NCBI GenBank assembly: GCA_016702605.1
Contig: JADJDQ010000003.1
Location: 1 to 64,000, forward strand
Length of the DNA: 64,000 bases
Direction of reading: 5' to 3'
Source: Candidatus Intricatilinea gracilis
GTDB lineage: Bacteria > Pseudomonadota > Gammaproteobacteria > Burkholderiales > Burkholderiaceae_C
Below are positions 1 through 9,110 of this stretch, piece by piece. The translations under genes were made by a program, and so were the position numbers. Each line of letters starts with the position of its first letter. Positions within the stretch are counted from its first letter, which is position 1. The notes beneath the pieces are model-generated. The model searched no databases, was not told the DNA's origin, and saw only the letters and a list, made by a program, of their open reading frames with translations.

Positions 1-1042
1 CACGGTTCACCACCATGGTGGTGGCCGACTTGCGGGTGGTGTCGGCCGGCCCGTAGACACGCGCCTTGGCCGCTGCGTAGGCCGCCATGTCGCCGTGCCA
101 GTCCAGGTGATCCTGCGTGATGTTGAGCACCGCAGCCGAGGTCGGCTCAAACACGGTCACGCCGTCCAACTGGAAGCTCGACAGCTCCACCACCCAGGCG
201 TCAGGCAGAAACTCGAACACCGGGCCGGGTGGCGGCGGCGGAATCAGATGCGGCGGCGGGCCACCACCGATGCGGTCGGCAGGGGCGGTGCTGTCGGGGT
301 CGTCGATCGACTCTACAGGCACGGCCGGGATCAGCTCTTCGCCGACATCGGCGAAGGCCGCTCGGTCAGCGGCGAGGTCGGCGCCTGCGACGTCCTCGGT
401 CCCGGCATCGGGATCGGTTGGATCGGCGGCTTCGGCGGCGGCCGATTCGATCTCGGGCAATTCGATCTGCACCGGCGGCTCGAGATCGAGCGCAGCGCTC
501 AAGGTGTCGAGCAGCGTCGGACCAATGTTGCCGGCCATGCCCACACGCCAGCCGCAACGCTCCAGCAGCAACGCCGTCAGCGAGGTGGTGGTGGTCTTGC
601 CGTTGGTGCCGGTGATGGCGATGACCTTGGGCGCGTAGCCCCGTTCGGCCTTCAGGTCCTTGAGCGCATGGGCGAACAGCGTGAGTTCACCCAGCACCAG
701 CGCGCCGCGTTCGGCAGCGGCGTCGAGCAGCGGCGCCACGTCGGGCGCCAGCGGTGACAGGCCGGGACTCTTGAGCACGAGTTGCACGACAGCGGTACTG
801 CCATCGGCGCTGGCGTCTCCATCGGTCTTGCCGGGGACATGCAGGAGCGCCAGATCGAACGGTCCGCAGACCAGCCGCACCTGCGGCAACTCGTCGGCCA
901 GCTTGCCCGCACCGGGCGGACTGGCGCGTGTGTCGGCCACCGTGACCGAGGCCGCGCCGCAGCGCACGCACCAGCGCGCCATGGCCAGGCCGGAATCACC
1001 CAGGCCGAGCACTAGCACGTGGAGGTGGCGCAGGAAGTTCAT
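1..1042 (-). CDS. murD: UDP-N-acetylmuramoylalanine--D-glutamate ligase MurD (3' end cut by window)
   Basis: Cytoplasmic ligase that adds D-glutamate to UDP-MurNAc-L-alanine in peptidoglycan precursor synthesis. The start is the ATG at 1040-1042, followed by MNFLRHLHVLVLGLGDSG, a Rossmann-type N-terminus. The ATP loop GTNGKTTTT is encoded around 580-605, followed by GNIGPTLLD, ELSSFQLDG and the NITQDHLDWHG motif typical of Mur ligases. About 347 codons are present and the C-terminal domain lies beyond the window edge. Between GNIG and ELSSFQL there is an unusual acidic and proline-rich insert of roughly 80 residues (about 235-490) where the family normally has a short linker. It follows mraY by 22 bases in the same operon. 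Confidence 0.93.
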   Translation of the reverse strand, partial: MNFLRHLHVLVLGLGDSGLAMARWCVRCGAASVTVADTRASPPGAGKLADELPQVRLVCGPFDLALLHVPGKTDGDASADGSTAVVQLVLKSPGLSPLAPDVAPLLDAAAERGALVLGELTLFAHALKDLKAERGYAPKVIAITGTNGKTTTTSLTALLLERCGWRVGMAGNIGPTLLDTLSAALDLEPPVQIELPEIESAAAEAADPTDPDAGTEDVAGADLAADRAAFADVGEELIPAVPVESIDDPDSTAPADRIGGGPPPHLIPPPPPGPVFEFLPDAWVVELSSFQLDGVTVFEPTSAAVLNITQDHLDWHGDMAAYAAAKARVYGPADTTRKSATTMVVNR

Positions 1043-1064
1043 GGCGTATGCGTTGTCCGGCGAT

Positions 1065-2246
1065 TCAACGCAGCTTGAGCGTGGCCAGACCCACCAGGCA
1101 CAACAGCATGGTGATGATCCAGAAACGCACGACGACCTGGGTCTCGACCCAGCCCTTCTTTTCATAGTGATGGTGCAGCGGCGCCATCAGCAGCACACGT
1201 TGGCCGGTGCCGGTCTTCTTCTTGGTGTACTTGAACCAGCCCACCTGCACCATCACCGACAAGGCCTCGATGACGAAGATGCCGCCCATGATGCCGAGCA
1301 CGATCTCCTGGCGCACGATCACCGCCACGGTGCCCAGGGCACCGCCCAGCGCGAGAGCACCGACGTCACCCATGAACACCTGCGCCGGGTAGGCGTTGAA
1401 CCACAGGAAGGCCAGGCCTGCGCCGGCCATGGCCGAGCAGAAGATCATCAGCTCACCGGCGCCGGGGATGTGTGGCAGGAACAGGTACTTGGCATACACC
1501 GAGTTGCCGGTGACATAGGCGAAGATGCCCAGGGCGCCGCCCACCAGCACCACCGGCATGATGGCCAGGCCATCCAGACCGTCGGTGAGGTTGACCGCGT
1601 TGCTGGCGCCGACGATGACGAAGTAGGTCATGCCGATGAAGCCGAACACACCCAGCGGGTAGCTCACCGTCTTGAAGAAGGGCACGATCAGGTCGGCCTT
1701 GGGTGGCAGGTCGTTGGAGAAACCCGACCCGACCCAGCGCAGGAAGAGTTCGAGCACACGCAGGTTCGACACCTCCGAGACGCTGAACGCGAGGTAGATG
1801 GCGGCGATCAGGCCGATGGCCGACTGGTAGATGAATTTCTCGCGCGAAGGCATGCCCTCGGGGTTCTTCTGCACCACCTTGCGCCAGTCGTCGACCCAGC
1901 CGATCAGGCCGAAGCCGAAGGTCACCAGCATCACCACCCATACGAAGCGGTTGCGCCAGTCGAACCAGAGCACGGTCGACACCGCCATGCCGAGCAGGAT
2001 CAACACACCACCCATCGTCGGTGTGCCGTGTTTGATGAGGTGGCTCTGCACGCCGTATTCGCGCACCGGCTGACCGATCTTGAGCTCCGCCAGGCGCCGG
2101 ATCACCCAGGGCCCGAGCGCCAGGCCGATGAGCAGAGACGTCATGGCCGCCATCACCGCGCGAAACGTGAGGTACTGGAAGACACGCAGGAAACCCAGCG
2201 TTTCCGGATACTGGGCTTGCAGCCACTGAGCAAGGCTAAGCAACAT
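1065..2246 (-). CDS. mraY: phospho-N-acetylmuramoyl-pentapeptide transferase MraY
   Basis: Integral membrane enzyme that transfers phospho-MurNAc-pentapeptide to undecaprenyl phosphate, making lipid I. The protein has 393 residues, somewhat longer than the usual 360. It carries the family hallmarks KHGTPTMGG (72-80), the catalytic GWVDDWRK (117-123), NAVNLTDGLDG (216-226) and PLHHHYEKKGW (356-366), spread over about ten hydrophobic segments. Its start overlaps the end of murEF by 11 bases, so the two are probably translationally coupled. Nothing looks broken. Confidence 0.97.
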   Translation of the reverse strand: MLLSLAQWLQAQYPETLGFLRVFQYLTFRAVMAAMTSLLIGLALGPWVIRRLAELKIGQPVREYGVQSHLIKHGTPTMGGVLILLGMAVSTVLWFDWRNRFVWVVMLVTFGFGLIGWVDDWRKVVQKNPEGMPSREKFIYQSAIGLIAAIYLAFSVSEVSNLRVLELFLRWVGSGFSNDLPPKADLIVPFFKTVSYPLGVFGFIGMTYFVIVGASNAVNLTDGLDGLAIMPVVLVGGALGIFAYVTGNSVYAKYLFLPHIPGAGELMIFCSAMAGAGLAFLWFNAYPAQVFMGDVGALALGGALGTVAVIVRQEIVLGIMGGIFVIEALSVMVQVGWFKYTKKKTGTGQRVLLMAPLHHHYEKKGWVETQVVVRFWIITMLLCLVGLATLKLR

Positions 2247-5200
2247 CGGCCGGCCCTTTCTTGTTGTTGTCGCCGGTTACGCCGGTCGCGTTGGTGGCCC
2301 GTGCACCGTAGGTCGCCGCGCCTGCTCGCAACACGGCCAGCGCCTGTTCCATCTTCATGAACCGTGAGCCCTTGACCAGCACCGAAGCCGCTGCCGGCCA
2401 GCGCTCGGCACCGAGCGCGGCGACAAGTGCGGCGGTATCGGCGTGATGGTGCGCCGCTGGGGCCAACGGGTCGGACTGCGGGTCCGGCGATCGGCCGGCG
2501 CCGTCGTAGGCCGCGGCCGCGTGGGCGGCCAGTTCACCGGCGGTCCAGACGAACTCGATGCCCTGCGCGCGTGCGTACAGGCCCACCTCGCGGTGGAACT
2601 CGGGGCCTTGTTCACCCACCTCACCCATGTCGCCCAGCAGCAGCCAGCGCGGTGCGGGCAGTTCGGCCAACATGTCGATGGCGGCACGCACCGAGTCCGG
2701 GTTGGCGTTGTAGCTGTCGTTGACCAGCGTGACGGCGCCGTGCGGCAACACCAGGCGCTCCACCTGTGACCTGCCATTGACCGGGCGAAAGCCCTGCAAC
2801 CCGGCGACCACCGCCGCCAGTGGACAACCCGCGGCCAGCGCGCAGGCCGCAGCGGCCAGCGCATTGCGCGCGTTGTGTCGCCCGGCGATGTGCAGCGCCA
2901 CGTCGGCCGAGCCGGCCGGTGTGTCGATGGTGAGTGCCCAGTGGTCCACGCGCCAGCTGGTCCGGCCGGTGACTTCGGCCTCGGGCACGCGCGCGGTGCC
3001 GTCGTCCGCGTGGCCGGCGCAGTCACCGAGCAGCCAGAAACGCATCACGCGGCGCGCACCGGCCAGCTCGCTCCACAAGGCCGAGTAGACATCGCCCGCC
3101 GGGAACACCGCCACGCCGTCGGCCGGCAGCGCGGTGATGACACTGCCGTTCTCGCGCGCCACGGCGTCCACCGTGGCCATGAACTCCTGGTGTTCACGCT
3201 GCGCGTTGTTGACCAGCGCCACGGTGGGCTGTGCCAGGGCGGCCAGTTCGGCGATCTCGCCCGGATGGTTCATGCCCAGCTCGACCACGCTGGCACGGTG
3301 TTCGCGCCGCAGTGCCAGCAGCGTGAGCGGCACACCGATGTGATTGTTGTAGTTGCCCGTGGTGGCATGCGCCGCCGCACCCTGCCAGCCGCGCAGGATG
3401 GCCGCGATCATCTGCGTGACCGTGGTCTTGCCATTGCTGCCGGTCACGGCGATGAGCGGCAGGGTCTGCTGAGCACGCCAGGCGGCGGCCAGTTGCTGCA
3501 GGCCGATCAGGCTGTCGGGCAGCTGCAAGCCAGGCAGACCGTCCTGCGTGATGGCGCTAGCCGTCGAAGGTGCTGCAGATGCAGTGGCGTGCGCCGAAGC
3601 GCTTGCCCAGTCGACAGCATCTGCCGACAGGCCACGTTCGGCCAATGCGGCCGACGCCCCTGCGGCCTGCGCTTGACCGAGAAATTCATGCGCGTCATGT
3701 CGCTCGCCCTTGAGCGCAACGAACAGGTCGCCGCTGCGCAGGCTGCGGGTGTCGCTGTGAACGCGGTGGATGGCCACGTCATGGCTGCCGACCCGTGTCG
3801 CCGCCACACCGCGCGACGCCAGCAACACCTGCGCCTGGCCCAGCGTGAACAACGGCGTCGCGGCGCGGGCACGTGCCAGCAGCGCGGCTTCGGCCTGCTC
3901 CACATCCGAGAAATGGCGCTTCACGCCGGCGATCTCCTGCTCGGCCTCGTGGCCCTTGCCGGCCAGCAGCAACACGTCGTTCGGCCCGGCCTGGGCCACG
4001 GCCTGGGCGATGGCCAGACCACGATCGACCTCGACCAACACATGGGTCGCGCCAGCACAGCCGGCCAGGATCTGCGCGACGATGGCCTGTGGATCTTCAT
4101 GGCGCGGGTTGTCGCTGGTGACGATCACGCGGTCGGCCAGCCGCTCGGCGATGCCGCCCATGACCGGGCGTTTGCCGGCATCACGATTGCCGCCGCAGCC
4201 GAACACACACACCAGCTGGCCACCACGCGAGGTGGCGAGCGGGCGCAGCGCGATGAGTGACTGCTCGAGTGCGTCGGGCGTGTGGGCGTAATCGACCACC
4301 ACGGCGGGCAAGGCGGCGATCACCACCTCGGGCAACGGCGGCTGGGCCAGGGACGGCAACGCTGGTGAGGCGACCGGCGGCTGCGCGGCCGATGGCGACG
4401 GCGTCGCGGCGGTCGAGGGCGCTGCAGTCGAAGGCTGGGTGCGGACAGGCGTCAGCGCGACCCGCTGCATACGCCCGGGCACCGAGGTGAACTCGCCAGC
4501 CAGTTCGGCCGCCTGCGCCAGCGGCAGTCCGAGTGCCCGCAAGCCGCCGATCACGGCCAGCACGTTGGACGCGTTGTAGTCGCCGATCAGCTGCGTGCGC
4601 ACGGCCACCGACTGCGTGCCGTCCTCGACCAGCGTGAACGCCAGGCCGGTGGACGTGTAGTGCAGGGCCGTGGCCTGCAGGCGCGCGGCGCGGCGCTGTG
4701 AATAGGTCCAGACCTCGGGCGCGCCCGGGGCGCCGGCGGCGACCTCTTCGGCCAGCGCCGCACCTTGTGTGTCATCGAGATTGATCACCGCTGCCTGCAG
4801 GCCGGGCCAGTCGAACAGGGCGCGTTTGGCGGCCCAGTACGTGGCCATATCGCCGTGGTAGTCGAGGTGATCGGGCGTGAAGTTGGTGAACAGCGCCACC
4901 TTGATGCAAGCGCCGGCCAGGCGCTGCTCGGCCAGACCGATCGACGACGCCTCGATCGCCACCGCCGCGTGGCCGTCGGCCACGAAGCTGGCGAAGGCGG
5001 TGTGCAGCAGCACCGGGTCGGGGGTGGTGTAGCCGGTGGCTTGCACCGTGCCTTGCGGCAGCAGGCGCGTGGGCGGGTCACCGGCGCCGAGGGTGCCGAC
5101 CACGCCGCAGCGTCGGCCGGCCATGCTGAGCGCCTGGGCCACCCACCAGGCGGTCGACGTCTTGCCGTTGGTGCCGGTGCTGGCAATGACGTCGAGTTGT

Positions 5201-5652
5201 GCACTCGGCCAGCCCAGCCAGGCATCGGCGATCACACCGGCGGCTGCCTTCAGGCCAGGCACGGCGGCGATGCGCGGGGTGGTCGACGCGAATTCCGTCC
5301 ACGCCTCGGCAAAGACCTCGTTGCCGTCGGCATCGACCAGGCAGGCCGCAGCACCGGCACGCAGGGCGGCGGCGACGTAGGCGCGGGCATCGGTGGCCAG
5401 GCCGGGCCAGGCAACGAAGACATCACCTGCGCGCAGGCGGCGGCTGTCGCTGCACAACGCGGCGCCGGGTGCGGCCTGACCTGTCAGCCAGTGCAACGCA
5501 GCAGCGCTGTCGGGCAGAAGGGTCCAGGCGACGCCCGGCGTGGTGGTCGCAGTGGTGGTCGCAGTGGTGGTCGCAGTGGCCGTCACGTTGGTCGACGCGG
5601 TGGTCGGACCGGTGGAGGGCACTGACGGGGACTGGGGCGGGGGTCGAGCCAT
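2236..5652 (-). CDS. murEF: fused MurE-MurF ligase
   Basis: Bifunctional cytoplasmic enzyme of 1138 residues. The MurE half (about 40-600) adds the third amino acid to UDP-MurNAc-L-Ala-D-Glu, and the MurF half (about 605-1138) adds D-Ala-D-Ala. MurE shows CSDSRR (67-72), GTNGKTST (160-167), DHLDYHGD (261-268) and DNPR (514-517), the signature of meso-diaminopimelate enzymes. MurF shows TGSNGKTT (737-744) and NDSYNANPDS (978-987). MurE-MurF fusions are known in Burkholderiales. Low-complexity stretches occur at the N-terminus (Thr/Ala repeats, 14-39), inside MurE (Pro/Ala/Ser, 401-445) and inside MurF (678-706). The ATG at 5650-5652 overlaps the ftsI stop by one base (TGATG), which supports this start. 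Confidence 0.95.
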   Translation of the reverse strand: MARPPPQSPSVPSTGPTTASTNVTATATTTATTTATTTPGVAWTLLPDSAAALHWLTGQAAPGAALCSDSRRLRAGDVFVAWPGLATDARAYVAAALRAGAAACLVDADGNEVFAEAWTEFASTTPRIAAVPGLKAAAGVIADAWLGWPSAQLDVIASTGTNGKTSTAWWVAQALSMAGRRCGVVGTLGAGDPPTRLLPQGTVQATGYTTPDPVLLHTAFASFVADGHAAVAIEASSIGLAEQRLAGACIKVALFTNFTPDHLDYHGDMATYWAAKRALFDWPGLQAAVINLDDTQGAALAEEVAAGAPGAPEVWTYSQRRAARLQATALHYTSTGLAFTLVEDGTQSVAVRTQLIGDYNASNVLAVIGGLRALGLPLAQAAELAGEFTSVPGRMQRVALTPVRTQPSTAAPSTAATPSPSAAQPPVASPALPSLAQPPLPEVVIAALPAVVVDYAHTPDALEQSLIALRPLATSRGGQLVCVFGCGGNRDAGKRPVMGGIAERLADRVIVTSDNPRHEDPQAIVAQILAGCAGATHVLVEVDRGLAIAQAVAQAGPNDVLLLAGKGHEAEQEIAGVKRHFSDVEQAEAALLARARAATPLFTLGQAQVLLASRGVAATRVGSHDVAIHRVHSDTRSLRSGDLFVALKGERHDAHEFLGQAQAAGASAALAERGLSADAVDWASASAHATASAAPSTASAITQDGLPGLQLPDSLIGLQQLAAAWRAQQTLPLIAVTGSNGKTTVTQMIAAILRGWQGAAAHATTGNYNNHIGVPLTLLALRREHRASVVELGMNHPGEIAELAALAQPTVALVNNAQREHQEFMATVDAVARENGSVITALPADGVAVFPAGDVYSALWSELAGARRVMRFWLLGDCAGHADDGTARVPEAEVTGRTSWRVDHWALTIDTPAGSADVALHIAGRHNARNALAAAACALAAGCPLAAVVAGLQGFRPVNGRSQVERLVLPHGAVTLVNDSYNANPDSVRAAIDMLAELPAPRWLLLGDMGEVGEQGPEFHREVGLYARAQGIEFVWTAGELAAHAAAAYDGAGRSPDPQSDPLAPAAHHHADTAALVAALGAERWPAAASVLVKGSRFMKMEQALAVLRAGAATYGARATNATGVTGDNNKKGPADVA
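5540..5575. repeat. 12-bp tandem repeat, three exact copies, in the 5' end of murEF
   Basis: The unit GTGGTGGTCGCA (plus strand) is repeated exactly three times and a fourth copy decays after GTGG. It encodes the Thr/Ala-rich N-terminal tail of the MurE half. Because the unit is a multiple of three, copy-number change would alter tail length without breaking the frame. Confidence 0.9.
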
Positions 5653-7754
5653 CAGAACGACTCCTCCACGGCGGGCACGTTGCGGGCAACGTATTGCGAC
5701 TTGACTTCGAGGTCTGGCATCTGGCCAAGTTGTCGCAGGCTGTTGGCAACCACTTCGCTGAATACCGGCGCGGCCACGTCACCACCGAAATATTTGCCGG
5801 CGCTCGGTTCGTCGACCATCACGGCGACCACGATGCGGGGCTGCTTGAGCGGCGCCAGGCCGACGAACCACGAGCGGTACTTGTTGCCCGAGTAGGTCGC
5901 ACCTTCCTGCTTGTGCGCCGTGCCGGTCTTGCCACCGACCGAATAACCCGGCGCCTGCGCCTTGGGCGCCGTGCCGCCTTCCCCGGTGACCATGCCCAGC
6001 ATCTTGCGCACCTGGGCCGACACCTCGGGGCTGAACACCCGCACACCGGCCGGCGGCTGGTCGCCACCCTTGATGAGGCTGGCGGGCAGCAGTTCACCGT
6101 CGTGGCCGAACACCGTGTAGGCGCGCGCCAGCTGGTACAGCGAGGTCGACAGGCCGTAGCCATAACTCATGGTCGCTTGTTCGATGGGCCGCCAGGTCTT
6201 GTAGGGGCGCAGCCGCCCACCGGCCAGGCCCGGAAACGTGAGCGGCGGCTTGCTGCCGAAACCAACCGCACTGAACATCTCCCACATCTCCCGCGGCTGC
6301 ATCTGCATGGCCATCTTGACCACACCGACGTTGCTCGATTTCTGGATCACCTGCTCGACCGTGAGTGCGCCGTGTGGGTGAGCGTCGGTGATGGTGATGC
6401 CGGTGAGCTGCAAGCGCCCGGGCGCGGTCTGGATCACCGTCTCGGGCGCGACCCGGCCACTTTGCAGCGCCAGTGCGGCAATGAATGGCTTCATGGTCGA
6501 GCCGGGTTCGAAGATGTCGGTCAGTGCGCGGTTGCGCAACTGGCCGCCGTTCAGGCTGCGCCGATCACCCGGCGTGTAACTCGGGTAGTTGGCCAGCGCC
6601 AGCACCTCGCCGCTGATGATGTCGAGCACCACCACACTGCCAGCCTTGGCACGGTGCTCGGCCACGGCGTCGCGGATGCGCTGATAGGCATAGAACTGCA
6701 GCTTCGAATCGATCGACAAGGTGATGTCGCGGCCATCGGTCGGCGCGACCCGTTCTCCGATGTCCTCGACGAAACGCCCGAGCCGGTCGTGCACCACGCT
6801 GCGGCTGCCACGGCGACCGTGCAACTCGTTCTGGAAGGTGAGTTCGATGCCTTCTTGCCCGACGTCGTCGTTGTCGGTGAAACCCACCACCTGCGCCATC
6901 GCCTCACCTTCGGGGTAGTGGCGGCGGTATTCGCGCTGCTGGTAGACACCCTTGATGCCCAGCGCCTTGACCCGTTCGGCCACCTCGTCGTCGACCAGCC
7001 GGCGCAGCCAGACGAAGTTGTTGTTGTCTTCCAGCCGCCGGGTCAATTCGGCGGGGGTGAGTCCGAGCAACCGGGCAAGTTGCTGAAGCTGATCACCGCT
7101 GGGCTTGAACTCGCGCGGCGAGGCCCAGATCGACGGCGTGGGCAGGCTGGCGGCCAGGATCTGGCCGTTGCGGTCGACGATACGCCCACGGCTGGCCGGC
7201 AGCGCCATCGTGCGGGTGTAGCGGCTTTCGCCTTGCTTGAGGTAGAAATCGGCCGCCACCACCTGGATGTAGACGGCACGCCCGGCCAGCGCCGCAAAAC
7301 ACAGGCCCACACCAAACACCAGCAGGCGCGAGCGCCACAGCGGCGTCTTGGACGCCAGCAACGGGCTGGACGCATAACGCACCGTCGACGTGGCACCAGC
7401 GCTGGCGGCCAGCGCCGCACGCACGCTGCGCGGTGCGCCGGACGTACGAGCCGAGGCGCCGGCATGTCGGCCCGCCCCGTCGCGGTCGCGCATGCGCCGT
7501 GCAATCGGTGCAAACACGGCCACCACCAGCAGCTTGATGCGTACACCCACATACAACGCCGGCCACTCGAGCAACCACCACAGACCCAGGCCCAGGCGAA
7601 CCACCAGCCACTTGAGTCCGGACAGCAGCACCAGCACCCCACGGACCGGCAGCGCGGCCAGGCGTGCCAACACACCACGCTGGGCCGAGGCGCGTTGCTG
7701 GTAGGGCCGCGGGCGCCCCCGCAGACGATCGGCGCTGGCGCTGGCCTGGCTCAT
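5652..7754 (-). CDS. ftsI: peptidoglycan D,D-transpeptidase FtsI (PBP3) with an N-terminal extension
   Basis: Septal transpeptidase that crosslinks peptidoglycan at division, anchored in the inner membrane with its catalytic domain in the periplasm. The three penicillin-binding motifs are present: STMK (419-422), SSN (473-475) and KTGT (609-612). The canonical membrane anchor is at about 143-165, followed by the PASRGRIVDRNG dimerisation segment. The protein has 700 residues against about 590 in E. coli. The extra residues 1-135 include a second hydrophobic and Trp-rich stretch (38-85). The start is supported by an ATGA overlap with ftsL, and third codon positions in the extension are mostly G or C. 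An internal start at Met88 is the alternative. Confidence 0.95.
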   Translation of the reverse strand: MSQASASADRLRGRPRPYQQRASAQRGVLARLAALPVRGVLVLLSGLKWLVVRLGLGLWWLLEWPALYVGVRIKLLVVAVFAPIARRMRDRDGAGRHAGASARTSGAPRSVRAALAASAGATSTVRYASSPLLASKTPLWRSRLLVFGVGLCFAALAGRAVYIQVVAADFYLKQGESRYTRTMALPASRGRIVDRNGQILAASLPTPSIWASPREFKPSGDQLQQLARLLGLTPAELTRRLEDNNNFVWLRRLVDDEVAERVKALGIKGVYQQREYRRHYPEGEAMAQVVGFTDNDDVGQEGIELTFQNELHGRRGSRSVVHDRLGRFVEDIGERVAPTDGRDITLSIDSKLQFYAYQRIRDAVAEHRAKAGSVVVLDIISGEVLALANYPSYTPGDRRSLNGGQLRNRALTDIFEPGSTMKPFIAALALQSGRVAPETVIQTAPGRLQLTGITITDAHPHGALTVEQVIQKSSNVGVVKMAMQMQPREMWEMFSAVGFGSKPPLTFPGLAGGRLRPYKTWRPIEQATMSYGYGLSTSLYQLARAYTVFGHDGELLPASLIKGGDQPPAGVRVFSPEVSAQVRKMLGMVTGEGGTAPKAQAPGYSVGGKTGTAHKQEGATYSGNKYRSWFVGLAPLKQPRIVVAVMVDEPSAGKYFGGDVAAPVFSEVVANSLRQLGQMPDLEVKSQYVARNVPAVEESF

Positions 7755-8146
7755 GGGCGTGACCCGTCGTTGGTCTGCACAGTAGGCAGAACGGGGCCGG
7801 CTGACGGTCTTGACGCGGCGAGCGAGGCAGGCGCCGACATCACCGGGGCCTGCGGCAGCAGCCGCGCCCGGGCCGGATCAGCCAACACGTCGCGCACGTA
7901 TTCGATGCCACCTTGTGTCGCCGGGCGCATGCCCAGTTGCTCACGCGCCACCCGCTCGACCCGCAACGGGGTGGCCTGATCGCGTCGCTCCACCTGCAGG
8001 CGGTCGGCCTCCTGCGCCAGCTTCTGCGCCTGGGCACGCTGGCGTTCGAGTTCGGCAAACAGGCGGCGCGACTCGTAGCTGGTCTGCACCAGATACAGGC
8101 TGCTCATGACCAGCAGCACCAGCAACAAGGCGTTGAGGCGCGTCAT
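7751..8146 (-). CDS. ftsL: cell division protein FtsL
   Basis: Small bitopic division protein that partners FtsB and FtsQ and helps activate FtsI/FtsW. It has 131 residues: a short cytoplasmic tail, one membrane helix (about 4-22, LNALLLVLLVMSSLYLV) and a coiled-coil-like periplasmic segment rich in Arg, Glu and Gln (about 28-65), then ERVAREQLGMRPA, a conserved feature of the family. The start overlaps the rsmH stop by ATGA and its stop overlaps the ftsI start the same way. Identification rests on topology, motif and position. Confidence 0.92.
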   Translation of the reverse strand: MTRLNALLLVLLVMSSLYLVQTSYESRRLFAELERQRAQAQKLAQEADRLQVERRDQATPLRVERVAREQLGMRPATQGGIEYVRDVLADPARARLLPQAPVMSAPASLAASRPSAGPVLPTVQTNDGSRP

Positions 8147-9105
8147 GAGCGCAACTCCAGCGGCGCATCGGTGCGTTCGGCCACGCGCAGCACGGCCGAA
8201 CGCGAGCGCGGGTTGGCGTCCACCTCGGCGTAGTCGGGCTTGATGCGAGCCAGCGACTGCAGCACCGCCGGTTTCGGCTCGGCCATGGGCACACGGCGGT
8301 CGACCTCGCCGCGGCCGTGGCGCGCGATGAAGGTCTTGACGATGCGGTCTTCGAGGGAATGAAACGCGATCACCACCAGCCGGCCGCCGGGCGACAGGTG
8401 GGTCAACGCCGCGTCTAGTCCCTGCCGGAGCTCTTCAAGCTCGGCGTTGACATGAATCCGTAGAGCCTGAAACGTGCGCGTTGCAGGGTCCTGGCCACGC
8501 TCGCGGGTCTTGACCGCACCAGCCACGACCTGGGCCAGATCGGCGGTGCGCTCAATGGGCTGCCCGCTTTCGCGGCGAGCGACAAGCGCCTTTGCAACCT
8601 GACCAGCAAACCGTTCTTCGCCGTAATCACGTATCACCTCGGCAATCTGCCGTACATCGGCGCTGGCCAGAAACTGCGCGGCACTGAGGCCACGCGTGGG
8701 ATCCATGCGCATGTCCAGCGGTCCGTCGTGACGGAAGCTGAACCCACGCTCGGGGTTGTCGATCTGCGGTGACGAGACACCGACGTCGAGCAGCACGCCG
8801 TCGAGCTGCGTGATGCCGAGCTCGGCCAGGCGGCTCGGGAAGCGGGCGTATTCGAGCTGGGCGATCGAGAAACGCGGGTCGGTGATCGCCGCGTCGCCCG
8901 ACGTGGCATGGGCCACCGCCTCGGGGTCACGGTCGAGCGCGATCAGGCGGCCCTGCGGGCCGAGTTGTTCGAGGATCAGGCGCGAGTGCCCGCCGCGGCC
9001 GAAGGTGCCGTCCAGGTACACGCCGTCCGGCCGGTGCACCAGTGCGTCGACCGCCTCGTGCAGCAAGACCGTGCGGTGCTGCCAAGGTTGAGGATGGGCG
9101 GCCAT
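8143..9105 (-). CDS. rsmH: 16S rRNA (cytosine1402-N4)-methyltransferase RsmH
   Basis: SAM-dependent enzyme that N4-methylates C1402 of 16S rRNA. The protein has 320 residues from the ATG at 9103-9105 (MAAHPQPWQHRTVLLHEAVD), matching the usual 310-320. Seen motifs are DGTFGRGGHS (SAM-binding loop), GVLLDVGVSSPQID, RGFSFRHDGPLDMRMD and FHSLEDRIVK, all diagnostic for the family. A longer reading frame continues upstream through mraZ but is only a frame coincidence. The gap to the mraZ stop is five bases and the gene overlaps ftsL by four. Confidence 0.96.
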   Translation of the reverse strand: MAAHPQPWQHRTVLLHEAVDALVHRPDGVYLDGTFGRGGHSRLILEQLGPQGRLIALDRDPEAVAHATSGDAAITDPRFSIAQLEYARFPSRLAELGITQLDGVLLDVGVSSPQIDNPERGFSFRHDGPLDMRMDPTRGLSAAQFLASADVRQIAEVIRDYGEERFAGQVAKALVARRESGQPIERTADLAQVVAGAVKTRERGQDPATRTFQALRIHVNAELEELRQGLDAALTHLSPGGRLVVIAFHSLEDRIVKTFIARHGRGEVDRRVPMAEPKPAVLQSLARIKPDYAEVDANPRSRSAVLRVAERTDAPLELRS

Positions 9106-9110
9106 GGCGG

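Noticed and set aside
5199..7979. A plus-strand open frame of 926 codons.
   Set aside because: Antisense to murEF, ftsI and ftsL; rich in His, Arg and Gln with no recognisable motif.
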